Source of the DNA: Arthrobacter sp. NicSoilC5
Lineage (GTDB): Bacteria; Actinomycetota; Actinomycetes; Actinomycetales; Micrococcaceae
Length of the DNA: 64,000 nucleotides
NCBI RefSeq assembly: GCF_019977395.1
Contig: NZ_AP024660.1
Location: forward strand, 1-64,000
Direction: 5' to 3'
Shown here piece by piece: positions 29,106 through 38,959 of this stretch (position 1 is the first letter of the stretch; each line of letters opens with the position of its first letter). Under the pieces are notes generated by a model, which made no database searches, had not been told where the DNA came from, and was given only the letters and a program-made list of their open reading frames with translations. The position numbers and the translations under genes are program-made.

Positions 29106-30095
29106 ATGAGCGATGTTTCCCTGGTTTCCCGCTTCGACGCACTCCTCGCCGACCTGGACGGCGTGGTCTACGCCGGGCCCCACGCCATTCCCGGAGCTGT
29201 TGAGTCGCTGAAGCAGCTTTCCGGGCTGGGCATTGGCCTGGGCTATGTCACCAACAACGCCTCCCGGTCACCGGCGGAAGTGGCCGCGCATCTCCGTGAG
29301 TTGGGTGCACCGGCTGAGGACAATCAGGTGGTCAGTTCATCCCAGGCGGCGGCCGAGCTGCTCGCCTCGATGCTGGCTCCGGGGTCAAGGATCCTCATCA
29401 CCGGCAGTCCGGCCCTCGCCCGCGAAATTGAGCTGGCGGGCCTGGTGCCGGTGGCCGGCCAGGATGAGGACCCGGTCGCCGTGGTCCAGGGTTTCAGCCC
29501 CGCCATTGGCTGGAAGGACCTGGCGGAAGCCACCTATGTGGTGAACGCCGGTGCCCTCTGGGTGGCCACCAACACGGACATGTCCATTCCCCAGGCGCGC
29601 GGCATCGCTCCTGGAAACGGCACCCTGGTGGCGGCGGTCGCTGCGGCCACCGGGCAGCAGCCGAAAGTCGCGGGTAAGCCGGAAGCGCCGCTTTTCCATT
29701 CGGCCGCCAAGCGGCTTGGCGCCGGGCGCCCCCTGGTGGTGGGCGACCGGCTGGACACGGACATCCTGGGCGGCAACAACGCCGGCTTCGCCACCGTGGC
29801 CGTGCTGACCGGCGTCGACACGCGCGAGACCATCCTGGCGGCCCGCGCCGCGGAACGTCCCGCGTACATCATCGAAAACCTTACGGACCTGCACCGGCCA
29901 TACCCGGAGATAACGCACGACGACGGCACTTACACGTGCGGGCAGTCGACGGCGCGCGTGGCCAACGGAGCAGTGGGCATCATTGGCAGCCAGGACGACC
30001 TCAACTCGTGGCGCGCGGCGTGTGCCGCATGGTGGGCCGGGACGCCTGACGCGTCAACCCCGCAGGCGCCCAAGCTGGTGTGGCTGGATCACTAG
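29106..30095 (+). CDS. HAD-superfamily hydrolase, subfamily IIA (NagD-like phosphatase)
   Basis: Phosphatase of 329 residues. Motif I DLDGVVY has the nucleophile Asp16 and general acid Asp18, motif II is in YVTNNAS, the motif III lysine is in AGKPEAP, and motif IV is GDRLDTDILGGNNAG. The cap inserted between motifs II and III is of the C2/IIA type, as in NagD, 4-nitrophenylphosphatase and 2-phosphoglycolate phosphatases. ATG 6 bases after the preceding stop. It is the second gene of a run ending in recN. The natural substrate cannot be read from the sequence; repair of damaged sugar phosphates is a common role of relatives. Confidence 0.9.
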   Translation: MSDVSLVSRFDALLADLDGVVYAGPHAIPGAVESLKQLSGLGIGLGYVTNNASRSPAEVAAHLRELGAPAEDNQVVSSSQAAAELLASMLAPGSRILITGSPALAREIELAGLVPVAGQDEDPVAVVQGFSPAIGWKDLAEATYVVNAGALWVATNTDMSIPQARGIAPGNGTLVAAVAAATGQQPKVAGKPEAPLFHSAAKRLGAGRPLVVGDRLDTDILGGNNAGFATVAVLTGVDTRETILAARAAERPAYIIENLTDLHRPYPEITHDDGTYTCGQSTARVANGAVGIIGSQDDLNSWRAACAAWWAGTPDASTPQAPKLVWLDH

Positions 30096-30104
30096 ACTGG
30101 TTCT

Positions 30105-30356
30105 ATGACCGAGCTGACCGAACCGGACCATCCGACAGACCAGCCGGCCCCGGAGTGGCCCCAGGCCCCCGGGCAGGACATCAGGGATCCGCAGGTGGCA
30201 CAGGCCACCGCCAGGCTTCTGGACCTGCCCGGCCTTCCGGCAGCGGAGCACGAAGCCGTTTACAACGTGCTGCACGATGAACTGCTGGCCGCCCTCAACA
30301 GCGAACCCGCAGACAGCGGTCCCACAGGCAGCGAAAAGACCGGCGGGGCCGCCTGA
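30105..30356 (+). CDS. Small hypothetical protein upstream of tlyA
   Basis: An 83-residue, Pro- and acid-rich protein with a short predicted helix pair (VAQATARLLDLPGL, AAEHEAVYNVLHDELLAALN). Its TGA overlaps the tlyA ATG by one base (TGATG), so it is coupled to tlyA. From memory a small ORF sits at the same place in mycobacteria, between the HAD gene and tlyA, which supports it being real. Function unknown. Confidence 0.75.
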   Translation: MTELTEPDHPTDQPAPEWPQAPGQDIRDPQVAQATARLLDLPGLPAAEHEAVYNVLHDELLAALNSEPADSGPTGSEKTGGAA

Positions 30357-31171
30357 TGCCGGTACGCCTCGACCAGGCATTGGTGGCCCGCGGACTGGCC
30401 AGGTCCCGGACGCACGCAGCCTCGCTGATTGCCGAGGGCAAGGTCCGTTCCGGCGGCCAGGTCCTTGCCAAGGCCTCCCTGCAGGTTGACGACAGCCGGG
30501 ACCTGGCCGTCGAACATGATGACCAAGACACCTACGCCAGCCGTGCCGGGCACAAGCTGGCCGGCGCCCTGGACGCATTCCCGGACGTTTCGGCCCAAGG
30601 CAAAAGGTGCCTCGACGCCGGTGCCTCCACCGGCGGCTTCACGGACGTCCTGCTGAGGCGCGGGGCCGCACACGTGGTGGCGGTCGACGTCGGGCACGGC
30701 CAGCTGGTGCCGCACCTCCGGGACGACCCCCGCGTGGAGGTCCACGAGGGCATGAACGTCCGGTACATGGCGCCCGCGGACATCGGCGGGCCGGCCGCCC
30801 TGACCGTCGCCGACCTCTCCTTCATCTCCCTCACCCTCGTGGTGCAGCCGCTGGCTGACTGCACGGAGCCCGGCGGCGACCTGGTGCTGATGGTCAAGCC
30901 ACAGTTCGAGATCGGCAAGGACCGCCTGGGCCGCACCGGCGTGGTGACGTCGGAGCGCGAGCGGCGGATGGCCGTGGAGAAGGTGGCCAGGGCGGCGCTC
31001 GACGCCGGCCTGGACCTGTGCGGCCTTGCGGCCAGTCCGCTGCCCGGACAGGACGGAAACGTCGAATACTTCCTGTGGATAAAACGCAGGATCACCCAAG
31101 ACTTGCCTAAGATCGAAGAGCGTGAGGCAGCAGCTGCTGCTTTGCTCGGACAAATCTGGCCGAACCACTAG
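30356..31171 (+). CDS. tlyA: TlyA-family rRNA 2'-O-methyltransferase
   Basis: Enzyme of 271 residues with an N-terminal S4 RNA-binding domain (VRLDQALVARGLARSRTHAA, residues 2-60) and an FtsJ-like Rossmann methyltransferase domain. The SAM motif is CLDAGASTGGFTDVLL, followed by VVAVDVGHGQL, ADLSFISL and MVKPQFEIG. Known TlyA proteins methylate C1409 of 16S (some only C1920 of 23S), which affects capreomycin/viomycin sensitivity. Whether this one is of the two-site or one-site type cannot be told here. Its start overlaps the small upstream ORF; nadK follows 13 bases after the stop. Confidence 0.94.
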   Translation: MPVRLDQALVARGLARSRTHAASLIAEGKVRSGGQVLAKASLQVDDSRDLAVEHDDQDTYASRAGHKLAGALDAFPDVSAQGKRCLDAGASTGGFTDVLLRRGAAHVVAVDVGHGQLVPHLRDDPRVEVHEGMNVRYMAPADIGGPAALTVADLSFISLTLVVQPLADCTEPGGDLVLMVKPQFEIGKDRLGRTGVVTSERERRMAVEKVARAALDAGLDLCGLAASPLPGQDGNVEYFLWIKRRITQDLPKIEEREAAAAALLGQIWPNH

Positions 31172-31184
31172 AGAGCGGAACCTG

Positions 31185-32210
31185 ATGAGCAGGCGTGTAC
31201 TGGTCCTTGCCCACACCGGCCGCGAGGAGTCACTGAAAGCCGCCTGGGAGGCCTGCGCCCTGCTGCATGCTTCAGGCATGGTCCCCGTGATGCAGGAGTC
31301 CGAACTGGGCGACATGGAACGGTTCTTCGGGCACCTGGCCCAGCCGGTGGAGGTGCTCCACGACCACGTCCAGCTGCCCGATGTGGAACTGGTCATGGTC
31401 CTTGGCGGCGATGGAACCATCCTCCGGGCCGCTGAGCTGGTCCGCGAGGTGGACGTGCCGCTGCTGGGCGTGAACCTGGGCCATGTGGGCTTCCTGGCTG
31501 AAAGCGAGCGGGCGGACCTTGCCCAGACCGTGGAGTGGATTGCCAGCCGCGAGTACACCGTTGAAGAGCGGATGACCATCGATGTCCAGGTCTGGGTCCG
31601 CGGCCAGAAGATTTGGCACACCTGGGCTTTAAACGAGGCCGCCATCGAGAAAGCCAACAGGGAACGGATGCTCGAGGTGGTGACCGAGGTGGACGAGCGA
31701 CCGCTGACGTCCTTCGGCTCCGACGGCATCGTGCTGGCCACCCCCACGGGCTCCACGGCCTACGCGTTCTCCGCCGGTGGTCCCGTGGTGTGGCCGGAGG
31801 TGGAGGCGCTGGTGATCGTGCCCATCAGCGCACATGCGCTCTTCGCCAAGCCCCTGGTCGTATCGCCCCGGTCCAGGCTCGCTGTTGAGGTGCTGGGACG
31901 CACCGACGCCCAGGGTGTCCTGTGGTGCGATGGCCGGCGCTCGGTGGACCTGCCGCCGGGCGCCCGCGTGGAAGTGACCAAATCGGCCACCCCGGTCCGG
32001 CTGGCCCGCACCCACCAGACCCCCTTCTCGGCCCGCCTGGTCCGCAAGTTCGAGCTGCCCATCCATGGCTGGCGCGGTCCGGTGCCCAAGTCCGATGCCG
32101 TGCACACCGGCCCCATTCCCATTGTGCGGACGCCACGGCCCATGCCGCCGCTGCCGGTACCGCATGCGGAGAACCCGGGCAGCGATCCCGATCCGTCGAC
32201 TGCGAAGTGA
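31185..32210 (+). CDS. nadK: NAD kinase
   Basis: Cytoplasmic ATP/polyphosphate-NAD kinase making NADP+. The ATG at 31185 (MSRRVLVLAHTGREES) follows GAGAGCGGAACC and gives 341 residues; an earlier in-frame start inside tlyA is unlikely. Hallmarks: LVMVLGGDGTILRAAEL (GGDG motif), GVNLGHVGFLAE, the NE in ALNEAAIEK and DGIVLATPTGSTAYAFSAGGP. The C-terminal 60 residues are Pro-rich and poorly conserved. It sits in the order tlyA-nadK-recN, the usual arrangement in actinobacteria. Confidence 0.96.
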   Translation: MSRRVLVLAHTGREESLKAAWEACALLHASGMVPVMQESELGDMERFFGHLAQPVEVLHDHVQLPDVELVMVLGGDGTILRAAELVREVDVPLLGVNLGHVGFLAESERADLAQTVEWIASREYTVEERMTIDVQVWVRGQKIWHTWALNEAAIEKANRERMLEVVTEVDERPLTSFGSDGIVLATPTGSTAYAFSAGGPVVWPEVEALVIVPISAHALFAKPLVVSPRSRLAVEVLGRTDAQGVLWCDGRRSVDLPPGARVEVTKSATPVRLARTHQTPFSARLVRKFELPIHGWRGPVPKSDAVHTGPIPIVRTPRPMPPLPVPHAENPGSDPDPSTAK

Positions 32211-32214
32211 AGCC

Positions 32215-33954
32215 ATGCTTGAAGAACTGAGAATCCGCGACCTCGGCGTCATCACCGACGCAACGCTTCCGCTCGGCCCTGGACTGAGCGTGGTGACCGG
32301 CGAAACCGGTGCGGGCAAGACCATGGTGGTCACCGCCGTCGGACTGCTCCTGGGGGCGCGTTCCGATGCCGGCGCCGTCCGGAGCGGCGCAAAAAGTGCC
32401 ACCGCGGAAGCGGTGCTCAAGCTCGACGCCGGACATCCGGCCATCGCCCGTGCGCTTGATGCCGGTGCCGAAGCCGAGGAGTTCGACGGCGGCGCCGAGC
32501 TCATCCTGGCGCGCCGCCTGGGTGCGGACGGCCGCAGCCGTGCGTTCCTCGGTGGGCGGGCTGCGCCGGTGGGCGTCCTGGCCGAGATCGGCGAATCGCT
32601 GGTGGTGGTGCACGGCCAGTCGGACCAGATCAGGCTCAAGAGCGCCACGGCCCAGCGGGAAGCCCTGGACAAGTTCGCCGGGGACAGCCTGGCCGGCCCG
32701 CTGTCCGCGTACCAGGAGCTGTACAGCAGGTGGAAGGCCAGCCAGGCAGAACTGGACAGCCTGCGGAGCGCCGCACGGGACAGGCTCCGCGAAGCCGAAT
32801 CCCTGGAGGCCGCCCTGGCCGAAATCGACGAGGTGGATCCGCAGCCGGGGGAGGACGAGCTCCTGAAGGCCGAGGCCGTCAAGCTCGCCAACGTTGAGGA
32901 ACTGCGGATTGCCGCCAGCACGGCACACCAGGCCCTCATCGCCGAGGACTTCGGCGAGACCGGTGACGCCACCACCCTGGTGGATTCCGCCAAACGTACC
33001 CTGGAACATGTGGCCGAGCACGACGCCGAACTCGGTTCCGCCGCGGCGCGGCTGGCGGAAGTGGGCTTCCTGCTCAACGACATCGCCACCGAACTGGCCA
33101 GCTACCAGGCCGGCCTGGACTCGGAGGGCCCGGAACGGCTCGCCGAGATTGAGGACCGGCGGGCAGCCCTGGCCAAGCTGGTCCGCAAATACGCCCCAAC
33201 CATCGACGAACTGCTGGAGTGGGCCGAAAAGGCCCGCGTCCGGTACGACGAGCTGCAGGACGACTCCTCCCGCATCGAAGCCCTGGACGCGGAGGTGGTC
33301 CGCGCCGAAGCAGAACTCACCAAGCAGTCGGCAGCCATCAGCAAGATCCGGGCCAAGGCCGCCAAGGACCTCTCTGCCCGGGTCAGTGCCGAGCTGAAGG
33401 CCCTGGCCATGGCCGACGCCACCCTGGTGATCAATCTTGAGCCCTCCGGGCAGCTGGGCCCCCACGGCGCGGACGAGATCACCTTCCTGCTGCAGCCGCA
33501 CTCCGGAGCCCCGGCCCGGCCCCTGGGCAAAGGCGCCTCCGGTGGTGAACTGTCCCGGGTGATGCTTGCCATCGAGGTGGTGCTCGCCGCCGTCGACCCC
33601 GTCCCCACGTTTGTGTTCGACGAGGTCGACGCCGGTGTGGGCGGACGCGCCGCCGTCGAGATCGGCCGCCGGCTGGCCATGCTGGCACGCCACGTCCAGG
33701 TGCTGGTGGTCACGCACCTTCCCCAGGTGGCCGCCTTTGCCGACCAGCACATCACCGTGACCAAAACGTCCGTCAGGGGAGCCGACGGCGGCACCGCCAC
33801 CGGCTTCACCTCCAGTGACGTCCGCCTCCTTGACGGGCCGGAACGGGTGCGTGAACTCGCCCGCATGCTGGCCGGGCAGGAAGACTCCGAGTCCGCCCAG
33901 GCCCACGCCCAGGAACTGCTGGACGACGCCAAACTCCTGCCACAGCGGGCCTGA
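32215..33954 (+). CDS. recN: DNA repair ATPase RecN
   Basis: SMC-like protein of double-strand break repair, 579 residues. Walker A GETGAGKT lies at 29-36, followed by two long coiled-coil arms (Glu/Ala/Arg-rich, about 150-350) with a short hinge; near the C-terminus come the signature GASGGELSRVMLAIEVVL and Walker B TFVFDEVDAGVGG, then VVTHLPQVAAFADQH. The ATG at 32215 lies 4 bases after the nadK stop. As I recall, in mycobacteria two more genes (steA and mctB) lie between recN and pyrG; here only about 150 bases separate them. Confidence 0.96.
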   Translation: MLEELRIRDLGVITDATLPLGPGLSVVTGETGAGKTMVVTAVGLLLGARSDAGAVRSGAKSATAEAVLKLDAGHPAIARALDAGAEAEEFDGGAELILARRLGADGRSRAFLGGRAAPVGVLAEIGESLVVVHGQSDQIRLKSATAQREALDKFAGDSLAGPLSAYQELYSRWKASQAELDSLRSAARDRLREAESLEAALAEIDEVDPQPGEDELLKAEAVKLANVEELRIAASTAHQALIAEDFGETGDATTLVDSAKRTLEHVAEHDAELGSAAARLAEVGFLLNDIATELASYQAGLDSEGPERLAEIEDRRAALAKLVRKYAPTIDELLEWAEKARVRYDELQDDSSRIEALDAEVVRAEAELTKQSAAISKIRAKAAKDLSARVSAELKALAMADATLVINLEPSGQLGPHGADEITFLLQPHSGAPARPLGKGASGGELSRVMLAIEVVLAAVDPVPTFVFDEVDAGVGGRAAVEIGRRLAMLARHVQVLVVTHLPQVAAFADQHITVTKTSVRGADGGTATGFTSSDVRLLDGPERVRELARMLAGQEDSESAQAHAQELLDDAKLLPQRA

Positions 33955-34110
33955 CGCGGCAAAAAGCGGGGGGAGCGGGCCGGTTGGCCGTCGACTATCC
34001 GGATGGAGGCCTCTTGATTCAGCGGCCCCATCCCAGCAGACTGGAACGCTTGGGTGCAGGTTCGGCCCGATCCGTGGAAGGCTCAATTGATGATAGGCTC
34101 GAATTCCGTG

Positions 34111-35865
34111 GTGCAGCGATCAAATTCCCGTGTAAATTCCCGGTTCCCGGGCTCCTCCAAGATGACCAAGCACATCTTCGTCACCGGCGGTGTGGCGTCC
34201 TCACTCGGTAAGGGACTGACGGCCTCCAGCCTCGGTCACCTGCTCCGGGCACGCGGCCTGTCCGTCACGATGCAGAAGCTCGATCCCTACCTGAATGTGG
34301 ATCCGGGCACGATGAACCCCTTCCAGCACGGTGAGGTCTTCGTCACTGACGATGGCGCCGAAACGGACCTGGACATCGGGCACTACGAGCGCTTCCTCGA
34401 TGAGAACCTTGAAGGTTCCGCGAACGTGACCACCGGCCAGGTCTACTCCACCGTGATCGCCAAGGAACGGCGTGGCGAATACCTCGGCGACACCGTCCAG
34501 GTCATCCCGCACATCACGGACGAGATCAAGCGCCGCATGCGGCTGCCTGCTGAAGGCAAGAACGCCCCCGACGTCATCATCACCGAAATCGGCGGCACCG
34601 TTGGCGACATCGAGTCCCAGCCGTTCCTCGAATCGGCCCGACAGGTCCGCCAGGACGTGGGACGCGGCAACGTCTTCTTCGTGCACGTGTCACTGGTCCC
34701 GTACATCGGACCGTCGCAGGAACTGAAGACCAAGCCCACCCAGCACTCGGTGGCGGCCCTGCGCTCCATCGGTATCCAGCCCGAAGCCATCGTCATCCGC
34801 TCCGACCGCGAGATCCCCGAAGCCATGCGCGCCAAGATCGGCCGCATGTGCGACGTCGACCTCGAAGCCGTCATCGGCTGCCCGGACGCCCCCAGCATCT
34901 ACGACATCCCCAAGACCCTGCACGCCCAGGGCCTGGACTCCTACATCGTCCGTGCCCTGGACCTGCCGTTCAAGGACGTGGACTGGACCAGCTGGGACCG
35001 CCTCCTGGAGGCCGTCCACAACCCCAAGCACCAGGTCGAAATCGCCCTGGTGGGCAAGTACATCGACCTTCCGGACGCCTACCTCTCGGTGACTGAAGCC
35101 CTGCGTGCCGGCGGCTTCGCCAATGAGGCCAAGGTCAAGATCCGTTGGGTCCCTTCGGACGAGTGCGAGACCCGTGAGGGTGCCATCAAGGCGCTCGACG
35201 GCGTGGACGCCATCTGCGTGCCGGGCGGTTTCGGTATCCGTGGCCTCGAAGGCAAGCTGGGCGCCCTCAAGTTCGCCCGCGAGACCAAGCTGCCTGTGCT
35301 GGGCCTGTGCCTTGGCCTGCAGTGCATGGTCATCGAGTACGCCCGCAACGTGGTGGGCATGGAAGGTGCTTCCTCCAGCGAGTTCGAGCCGGATTCCAAG
35401 TACCCGGTCATCGCCACCATGGAGGAGCAGCTGGAGTTCGTGGAAGGCGGTGGCGACCTGGGCGGCACCATGCGCCTTGGCCTCTACGAAGCCAAGCTGG
35501 ACGAGGGCTCGGTCATCGCCGGTACCTACGGCAAGACCACGGTCAGCGAACGCCACCGGCACCGCTACGAGGTCAACAACAAGTACCGCCAGCAGATTGC
35601 CGAGAAGGGCCTGGTCTTCTCCGGCACCTCCCCGGACGGCAGGCTCGTCGAATTCGTTGAGCTGCCGGCCGACGTCCACCCGTACTACGTGGCGACGCAG
35701 GCGCACCCCGAACTGAGTTCGCGGCCCACCCGCCCGCACCCGCTGTTCACCGGACTGGTCAAGGCGGCCCTGGATCACCAGAACGCGAACCACCAGGGTG
35801 CCGCCGACACGGACGCTGCCGCGGCAGGGGAGCCTGCAGCATCGGGTAGCGTTACCGCTAAGTAG
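34111..35865 (+). CDS. pyrG: CTP synthase
   Basis: Makes CTP from UTP, ATP and glutamine. An N-terminal synthetase domain begins [20 protein letters not shown] (P-loop) and contains [20 protein letters not shown]; a C-terminal glutamine amidotransferase domain has the nucleophile Cys in [11 protein letters not shown] and a His-x-Glu in QAHPEL. The conserved core starts at ATG 34162 (567 residues), but two GTG codons at 34108/34111 add a 17-residue Ser/Arg-rich leader that I think is also annotated in relatives; neither start has a good ribosome-binding site. TAGGCT at 34094-34099 could be a -10 giving a leaderless mRNA from the GTG. A nudix gene follows 25 bases on. Confidence 0.96.
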   Translation: MQRSNSRVNSRFPGSSKMTKHIFVTGGVASSLGKGLTASSLGHLLRARGLSVTMQKLDPYLNVDPGTMNPFQHGEVFVTDDGAETDLDIGHYERFLDENLEGSANVTTGQVYSTVIAKERRGEYLGDTVQVIPHITDEIKRRMRLPAEGKNAPDVIITEIGGTVGDIESQPFLESARQVRQDVGRGNVFFVHVSLVPYIGPSQELKTKPTQHSVAALRSIGIQPEAIVIRSDREIPEAMRAKIGRMCDVDLEAVIGCPDAPSIYDIPKTLHAQGLDSYIVRALDLPFKDVDWTSWDRLLEAVHNPKHQVEIALVGKYIDLPDAYLSVTEALRAGGFANEAKVKIRWVPSDECETREGAIKALDGVDAICVPGGFGIRGLEGKLGALKFARETKLPVLGLCLGLQCMVIEYARNVVGMEGASSSEFEPDSKYPVIATMEEQLEFVEGGGDLGGTMRLGLYEAKLDEGSVIAGTYGKTTVSERHRHRYEVNNKYRQQIAEKGLVFSGTSPDGRLVEFVELPADVHPYYVATQAHPELSSRPTRPHPLFTGLVKAALDHQNANHQGAADTDAAAAGEPAASGSVTAK

Positions 35866-35890
35866 TCAATAGAACAAAAAGGACGGCGCG

Positions 35891-36550
35891 ATGCCTGGTA
35901 CACCTGAAGCCACCCCTGCAAAACAGGTTTCGGATGCACCAAGCCCGCGCCGTCTTTTGTCTACGGAGAAGGTCTACCAGGGCCGGATCTGGGACGTCGT
36001 CAGTGACACCTTCCAGCTCTCCGAGTCCGGGGACGCCCTGACCCGTGACTACATCGACCACCCGGGTGCTGTCGCCGTCCTGCCCATGAACGGCGAAGGT
36101 CAGATCCTGCTGCTGAAGCAGTACCGGCATCCCGTCGGCATGGACCTTTGGGAAGTCCCCGCGGGACTGCTGGACGTCGAAGGCGAAGACTTCGTGGTGG
36201 GGGCGGCGCGGGAACTCGCTGAGGAAGCGGACCTGGCGGCCGGAACATGGAACGTCCTGGCCGATGTCTTCAATTCCCCCGGATCCTCGAGCGAAGCCAT
36301 CCGGATCTATCTGGCCCGTGACCTCACCGAGGTGCCGCACCACGAGCGCCACGAGCGGACGGACGAGGAAGCGGAGATCGAGTTCCACTGGATCAGCCTG
36401 GACGATGCCGTGGCTTCTGTCCTGGCAGGCCGCCTGCACAACCCGTCCGCCGTCGTCGGGATCCTTGCCGCTGCTGCGGCCCGGGCCGGCAACTATGAAG
36501 GGCTTCGTCCCGCCGACGCCCCTTGGCCCGCACACCCCAGCCAGCGCTGA
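35891..36550 (+). CDS. Nudix hydrolase, ADP-ribose pyrophosphatase-like
   Basis: Protein of 219 residues with the ADP-ribose pyrophosphatase layout: N-terminal strands ([14 protein letters not shown]), [21 protein letters not shown] and the Nudix helix [21 protein letters not shown]. The box deviates from the textbook G-x5-E-x7-REUxEExGU pattern: one extra residue lies between the first Gly and Glu, and the last Gly is Asp. The metal-binding Glu residues are kept. [19 protein letters not shown] is typical of the ADPRase group. TGATG overlap with xerD. The order pyrG-nudix-xerD recurs in other actinobacteria. Confidence 0.9.
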   Translation: MPGTPEATPAKQVSDAPSPRRLLSTEKVYQGRIWDVVSDTFQLSESGDALTRDYIDHPGAVAVLPMNGEGQILLLKQYRHPVGMDLWEVPAGLLDVEGEDFVVGAARELAEEADLAAGTWNVLADVFNSPGSSSEAIRIYLARDLTEVPHHERHERTDEEAEIEFHWISLDDAVASVLAGRLHNPSAVVGILAAAAARAGNYEGLRPADAPWPAHPSQR

Positions 36551-37590
36551 TGGTTCCGGGTCCCTCGGCTGAAGCGGCTCCGGAGGTCGAACAGGCTCCG
36601 AACCCCGGCGCTGCAAACGGTGCCGCCTTGGCCGGTGCTGCCCCGCCCGGAATACCGGCCGCGATCGAACGCGGAATCACCGATTACCTCCAGCATGTTG
36701 GCGTGGAGCGGGGGCTTGCCGCGAACACGCTGGCAGCCTACCGGCGGGACCTCGCCCGCTACGCCCGCTACCTCGCCGCCGCAGGCTGCACACGTCCAGG
36801 CGACATCACCCGGCACCACGTCACCGGCTACGTCCGCGCCCTTTCGGACGGTTCCGACGGCGGGTCCACCCTTGGGGTGCGGTCCGCCGCCAGGACCGCG
36901 GTGGCTGTCCGGGGGCTGCACAAGTTCTGGGCCCTGGAGGGCCACACAACGGCGGATCCGGCCAGCGAGGTACACCCGCCGATGGCCGGCAAGCGGCTCC
37001 CCAAAGCCATCAGCGTCGATGAGGTGACCCGCATCCTCGAAGCGGCCGGAACCGATACCGCCACCGGGCTGAGGGACCGCGCCCTGCTCGAATTCCTCTA
37101 TTCCACGGGGGCCAGGATCAGCGAAGCGGTGGGACTGGACGTTGACGATATCTCCCTTGCCGAACCGGGAGCGGGGCCCGCGATCGTCCGCCTGTTCGGC
37201 AAGGGATCGAAGGAACGCCTGGTGCCGCTGGGCTCCTACGGGGCCCGGGCGCTCGATGCCTACCTGGTCCGCGGGCGCCCGCTGCTGGCCGCCAAGGGAA
37301 AGGGCACGCCCGCGCTGTTCCTTAATGCCCGCGGCGGGCGGATCAGCCGCCAGAGTGCCTGGACCATCCTGAAGGCGGCGGCGGAGAAGGCCAACATCAC
37401 CCGCGATGTTTCGCCGCACACGCTTCGGCATTCATTCGCCACCCACCTGCTCGAAGGCGGCGCCGACGTCCGTGTGGTGCAGGAGCTGCTTGGCCATGCG
37501 TCGGTGACCACCACCCAGGTGTACACACTGGTCACTGCGGATACACTCCGCGAGATCTACGCCGCGGCACACCCGCGGGCACTGGGCTAG
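36550..37590 (+). CDS. xerD: Tyrosine recombinase XerD
   Basis: Site-specific recombinase resolving chromosome dimers at dif, with XerC. The ATG at 36550 overlaps the nudix stop and gives 346 residues; about 40 Ala/Pro-rich residues precede the SAM-like core-binding domain ([20 protein letters not shown]), making it longer than the usual 300. The catalytic domain has Arg in [27 protein letters not shown] (H-x-x-R), His in [11 protein letters not shown] and the nucleophile Tyr in TQVYTLV. The longer start at 36523 is not needed. In other actinobacteria parA-scpA-scpB follow directly; here they resume 11.8 kb later. Confidence 0.93.
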   Translation: MVPGPSAEAAPEVEQAPNPGAANGAALAGAAPPGIPAAIERGITDYLQHVGVERGLAANTLAAYRRDLARYARYLAAAGCTRPGDITRHHVTGYVRALSDGSDGGSTLGVRSAARTAVAVRGLHKFWALEGHTTADPASEVHPPMAGKRLPKAISVDEVTRILEAAGTDTATGLRDRALLEFLYSTGARISEAVGLDVDDISLAEPGAGPAIVRLFGKGSKERLVPLGSYGARALDAYLVRGRPLLAAKGKGTPALFLNARGGRISRQSAWTILKAAAEKANITRDVSPHTLRHSFATHLLEGGADVRVVQELLGHASVTTTQVYTLVTADTLREIYAAAHPRALG

Positions 37591-37613
37591 CCCGCGGGCG
37601 GGCGGGCGGGGGA

Positions 37614-38315
37614 TCATTCCATCACGTTGAGCGTCAGTTCCAGTCCGCTGAGGACCAGGGCCAGGAGAGTAGTGCCGAGCCCGGCCACCAGGAGCAGGCC
37701 CGGGTGGGCGAGGCCAATGACCACCCTCCGGAGTTCCGGGGAACGTCGCAGGAACCTTGCCGGGACGCGCGAATTCCCAGGCGCCTGGTGCCAGCCGCGG
37801 AGGCGGGCAAGGAACCAGGCGCAACGCACGATCAGGGCCATCCACAGCACAGACACAACCAACGGCACGGCGGCCACGAGGAGATTCAGGCCGAGCGAGG
37901 TGACTGCCCGCTCCGATTCACCTGCAAGCGCCTGGACCGTGGTTGAAACCGAGGCGCTGGCCACCACCGAGATGCCCCAGACCAGGAAAGCGGCCGTCAA
38001 CGCCAGGAACCGCACGAAGAAGTGTGCCAGCACGGACTCTCCCGCGGGCCGCAGGTATGTGCGTGGAGTGGCATGCAGGACGGCCACCGTGCAGCCCAGG
38101 GTGGGCAGTGCGGCCATCCCCACGCACGCGTACCAGGCCCAGCCGGCCAGGTCCAGGTATTCGTCGGCGAGGATCAGCAACGCCCACGCTCCGGTCCACA
38201 GCCATCCGGCATACAGCGGACTCTTTACCAGCCAGCCAGGCAACCGGACGGTGCTGCGTCCCGGAGGCCGGACTCCCGGAGCGGGCGTGGACTGTTCCCC
38301 GCCTTCCGTGTTCAT
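37614..38315 (-). CDS. Hypothetical multi-pass membrane protein
   Basis: Protein of 233 residues (ATG at 38315, MNTEGGEQSTPAPG) with a Pro-rich cytoplasmic N-terminus and about five hydrophobic segments: LYAGWLWTGAWALLILADEY, WYACVGMAALPTLGCTVAVL, FLALTAAFLVWGISVVA, LGLNLLVAAVPLVVSVLWMA and LLLVAGLGTTLLALVLSGL. No family recognised. It converges with xerD, the two stops 23 bases apart. An open frame on the plus strand over the same DNA (37627-38397) is Arg/Pro-rich and looks like a shadow. Confidence 0.7.
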   Translation of the reverse strand: MNTEGGEQSTPAPGVRPPGRSTVRLPGWLVKSPLYAGWLWTGAWALLILADEYLDLAGWAWYACVGMAALPTLGCTVAVLHATPRTYLRPAGESVLAHFFVRFLALTAAFLVWGISVVASASVSTTVQALAGESERAVTSLGLNLLVAAVPLVVSVLWMALIVRCAWFLARLRGWHQAPGNSRVPARFLRRSPELRRVVIGLAHPGLLLVAGLGTTLLALVLSGLELTLNVME

Positions 38316-38393
38316 GGGGCTCACTGTAGCAACGGGCACCGGAGCGCGGCACCGCACCGCTGTACGGGGCCGGCGCCACGTTAAGCTGGAGCA

Positions 38394-38876
38394 ATGACCG
38401 CAGCCGCTGTGACCCTATGCTTCCTTCTCCGTGACGGGGAAGACGGGGCCGAAGTCCTCCTGGGACTCAAGCAAACCGGGTTCGGCAAAGGCAAGATCGT
38501 AGGCATCGGCGGCCACGTTGAGCCGGGGGAGACCGACGCGGAGGCCGTGATCAGGGAAGTCCTTGAAGAGACCGGGGTGGTGCTGCAGGCGGAGGACTTG
38601 GCGGATGCCGGATCGGTCCACTTCCTTTTTCCCGCCCGCCCGGAATGGAACATGAAGACCACGCTGTTCACCGCCCGTACCTGGGAGGGCGAACCGGAAC
38701 CCAGCGACGAGATCCTGCCCGAGTGGTTCCCGGTGGACACCCTCCCGGTGGACCGCATGTGGCAGGACGCGGACCACTGGCTGCCCGTGGTGCTGGAGGG
38801 CCGCAGGGTGAACGTAGTGGTCACCATGCACACTGACAACGAGACCGTCGCGTCATCCCGCAGCCTCCTGGGCTGA
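38394..38876 (+). CDS. Nudix hydrolase, MutT/MTH1-like (8-oxo-dGTP diphosphatase type)
   Basis: Protein of 160 residues with a perfect Nudix box, GGHVEPGETDAEAVIREVLEETGV, located about residues 42-65, giving all metal-binding Glu residues. QTGFGKGKIVGIGGHVE and the later MWQDADHWLP resemble human MTH1 and its bacterial relatives, which remove oxidised purine nucleotides. Ribosome-binding AGCTGGAGC precedes the ATG. The gene stands alone between a divergent membrane-protein gene and the convergent prpC, with a shared hairpin terminator. Confidence 0.9.
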   Translation: MTAAAVTLCFLLRDGEDGAEVLLGLKQTGFGKGKIVGIGGHVEPGETDAEAVIREVLEETGVVLQAEDLADAGSVHFLFPARPEWNMKTTLFTARTWEGEPEPSDEILPEWFPVDTLPVDRMWQDADHWLPVVLEGRRVNVVVTMHTDNETVASSRSLLG

Positions 38877-38902
38877 CGCGGCAAACTCCAGGTTGTTAAA
38901 AG

Positions 38903-38943
38903 CCGACGGCGGGCCAGGCACCGCAGTGCCCGCCCGCCGTCGG
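38903..38943. terminator. Bidirectional terminator between the nudix gene and prpC
   Basis: A 12-bp perfect stem CCGACGGCGGGC / GCCCGCCGTCGG encloses a 17-base loop that itself contains GGCA...TGCC. It lies between two convergent genes and can serve both. Confidence 0.75.
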
Positions 38944-38959
38944 ACGTTCCAACCAAACC

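Noticed and set aside
37627..38397. Plus-strand ORF of 256 codons opposite the membrane protein
   Set aside because: Arg/Pro/Thr-rich with no motif, no ribosome-binding site; the minus-strand frame has clear membrane helices.
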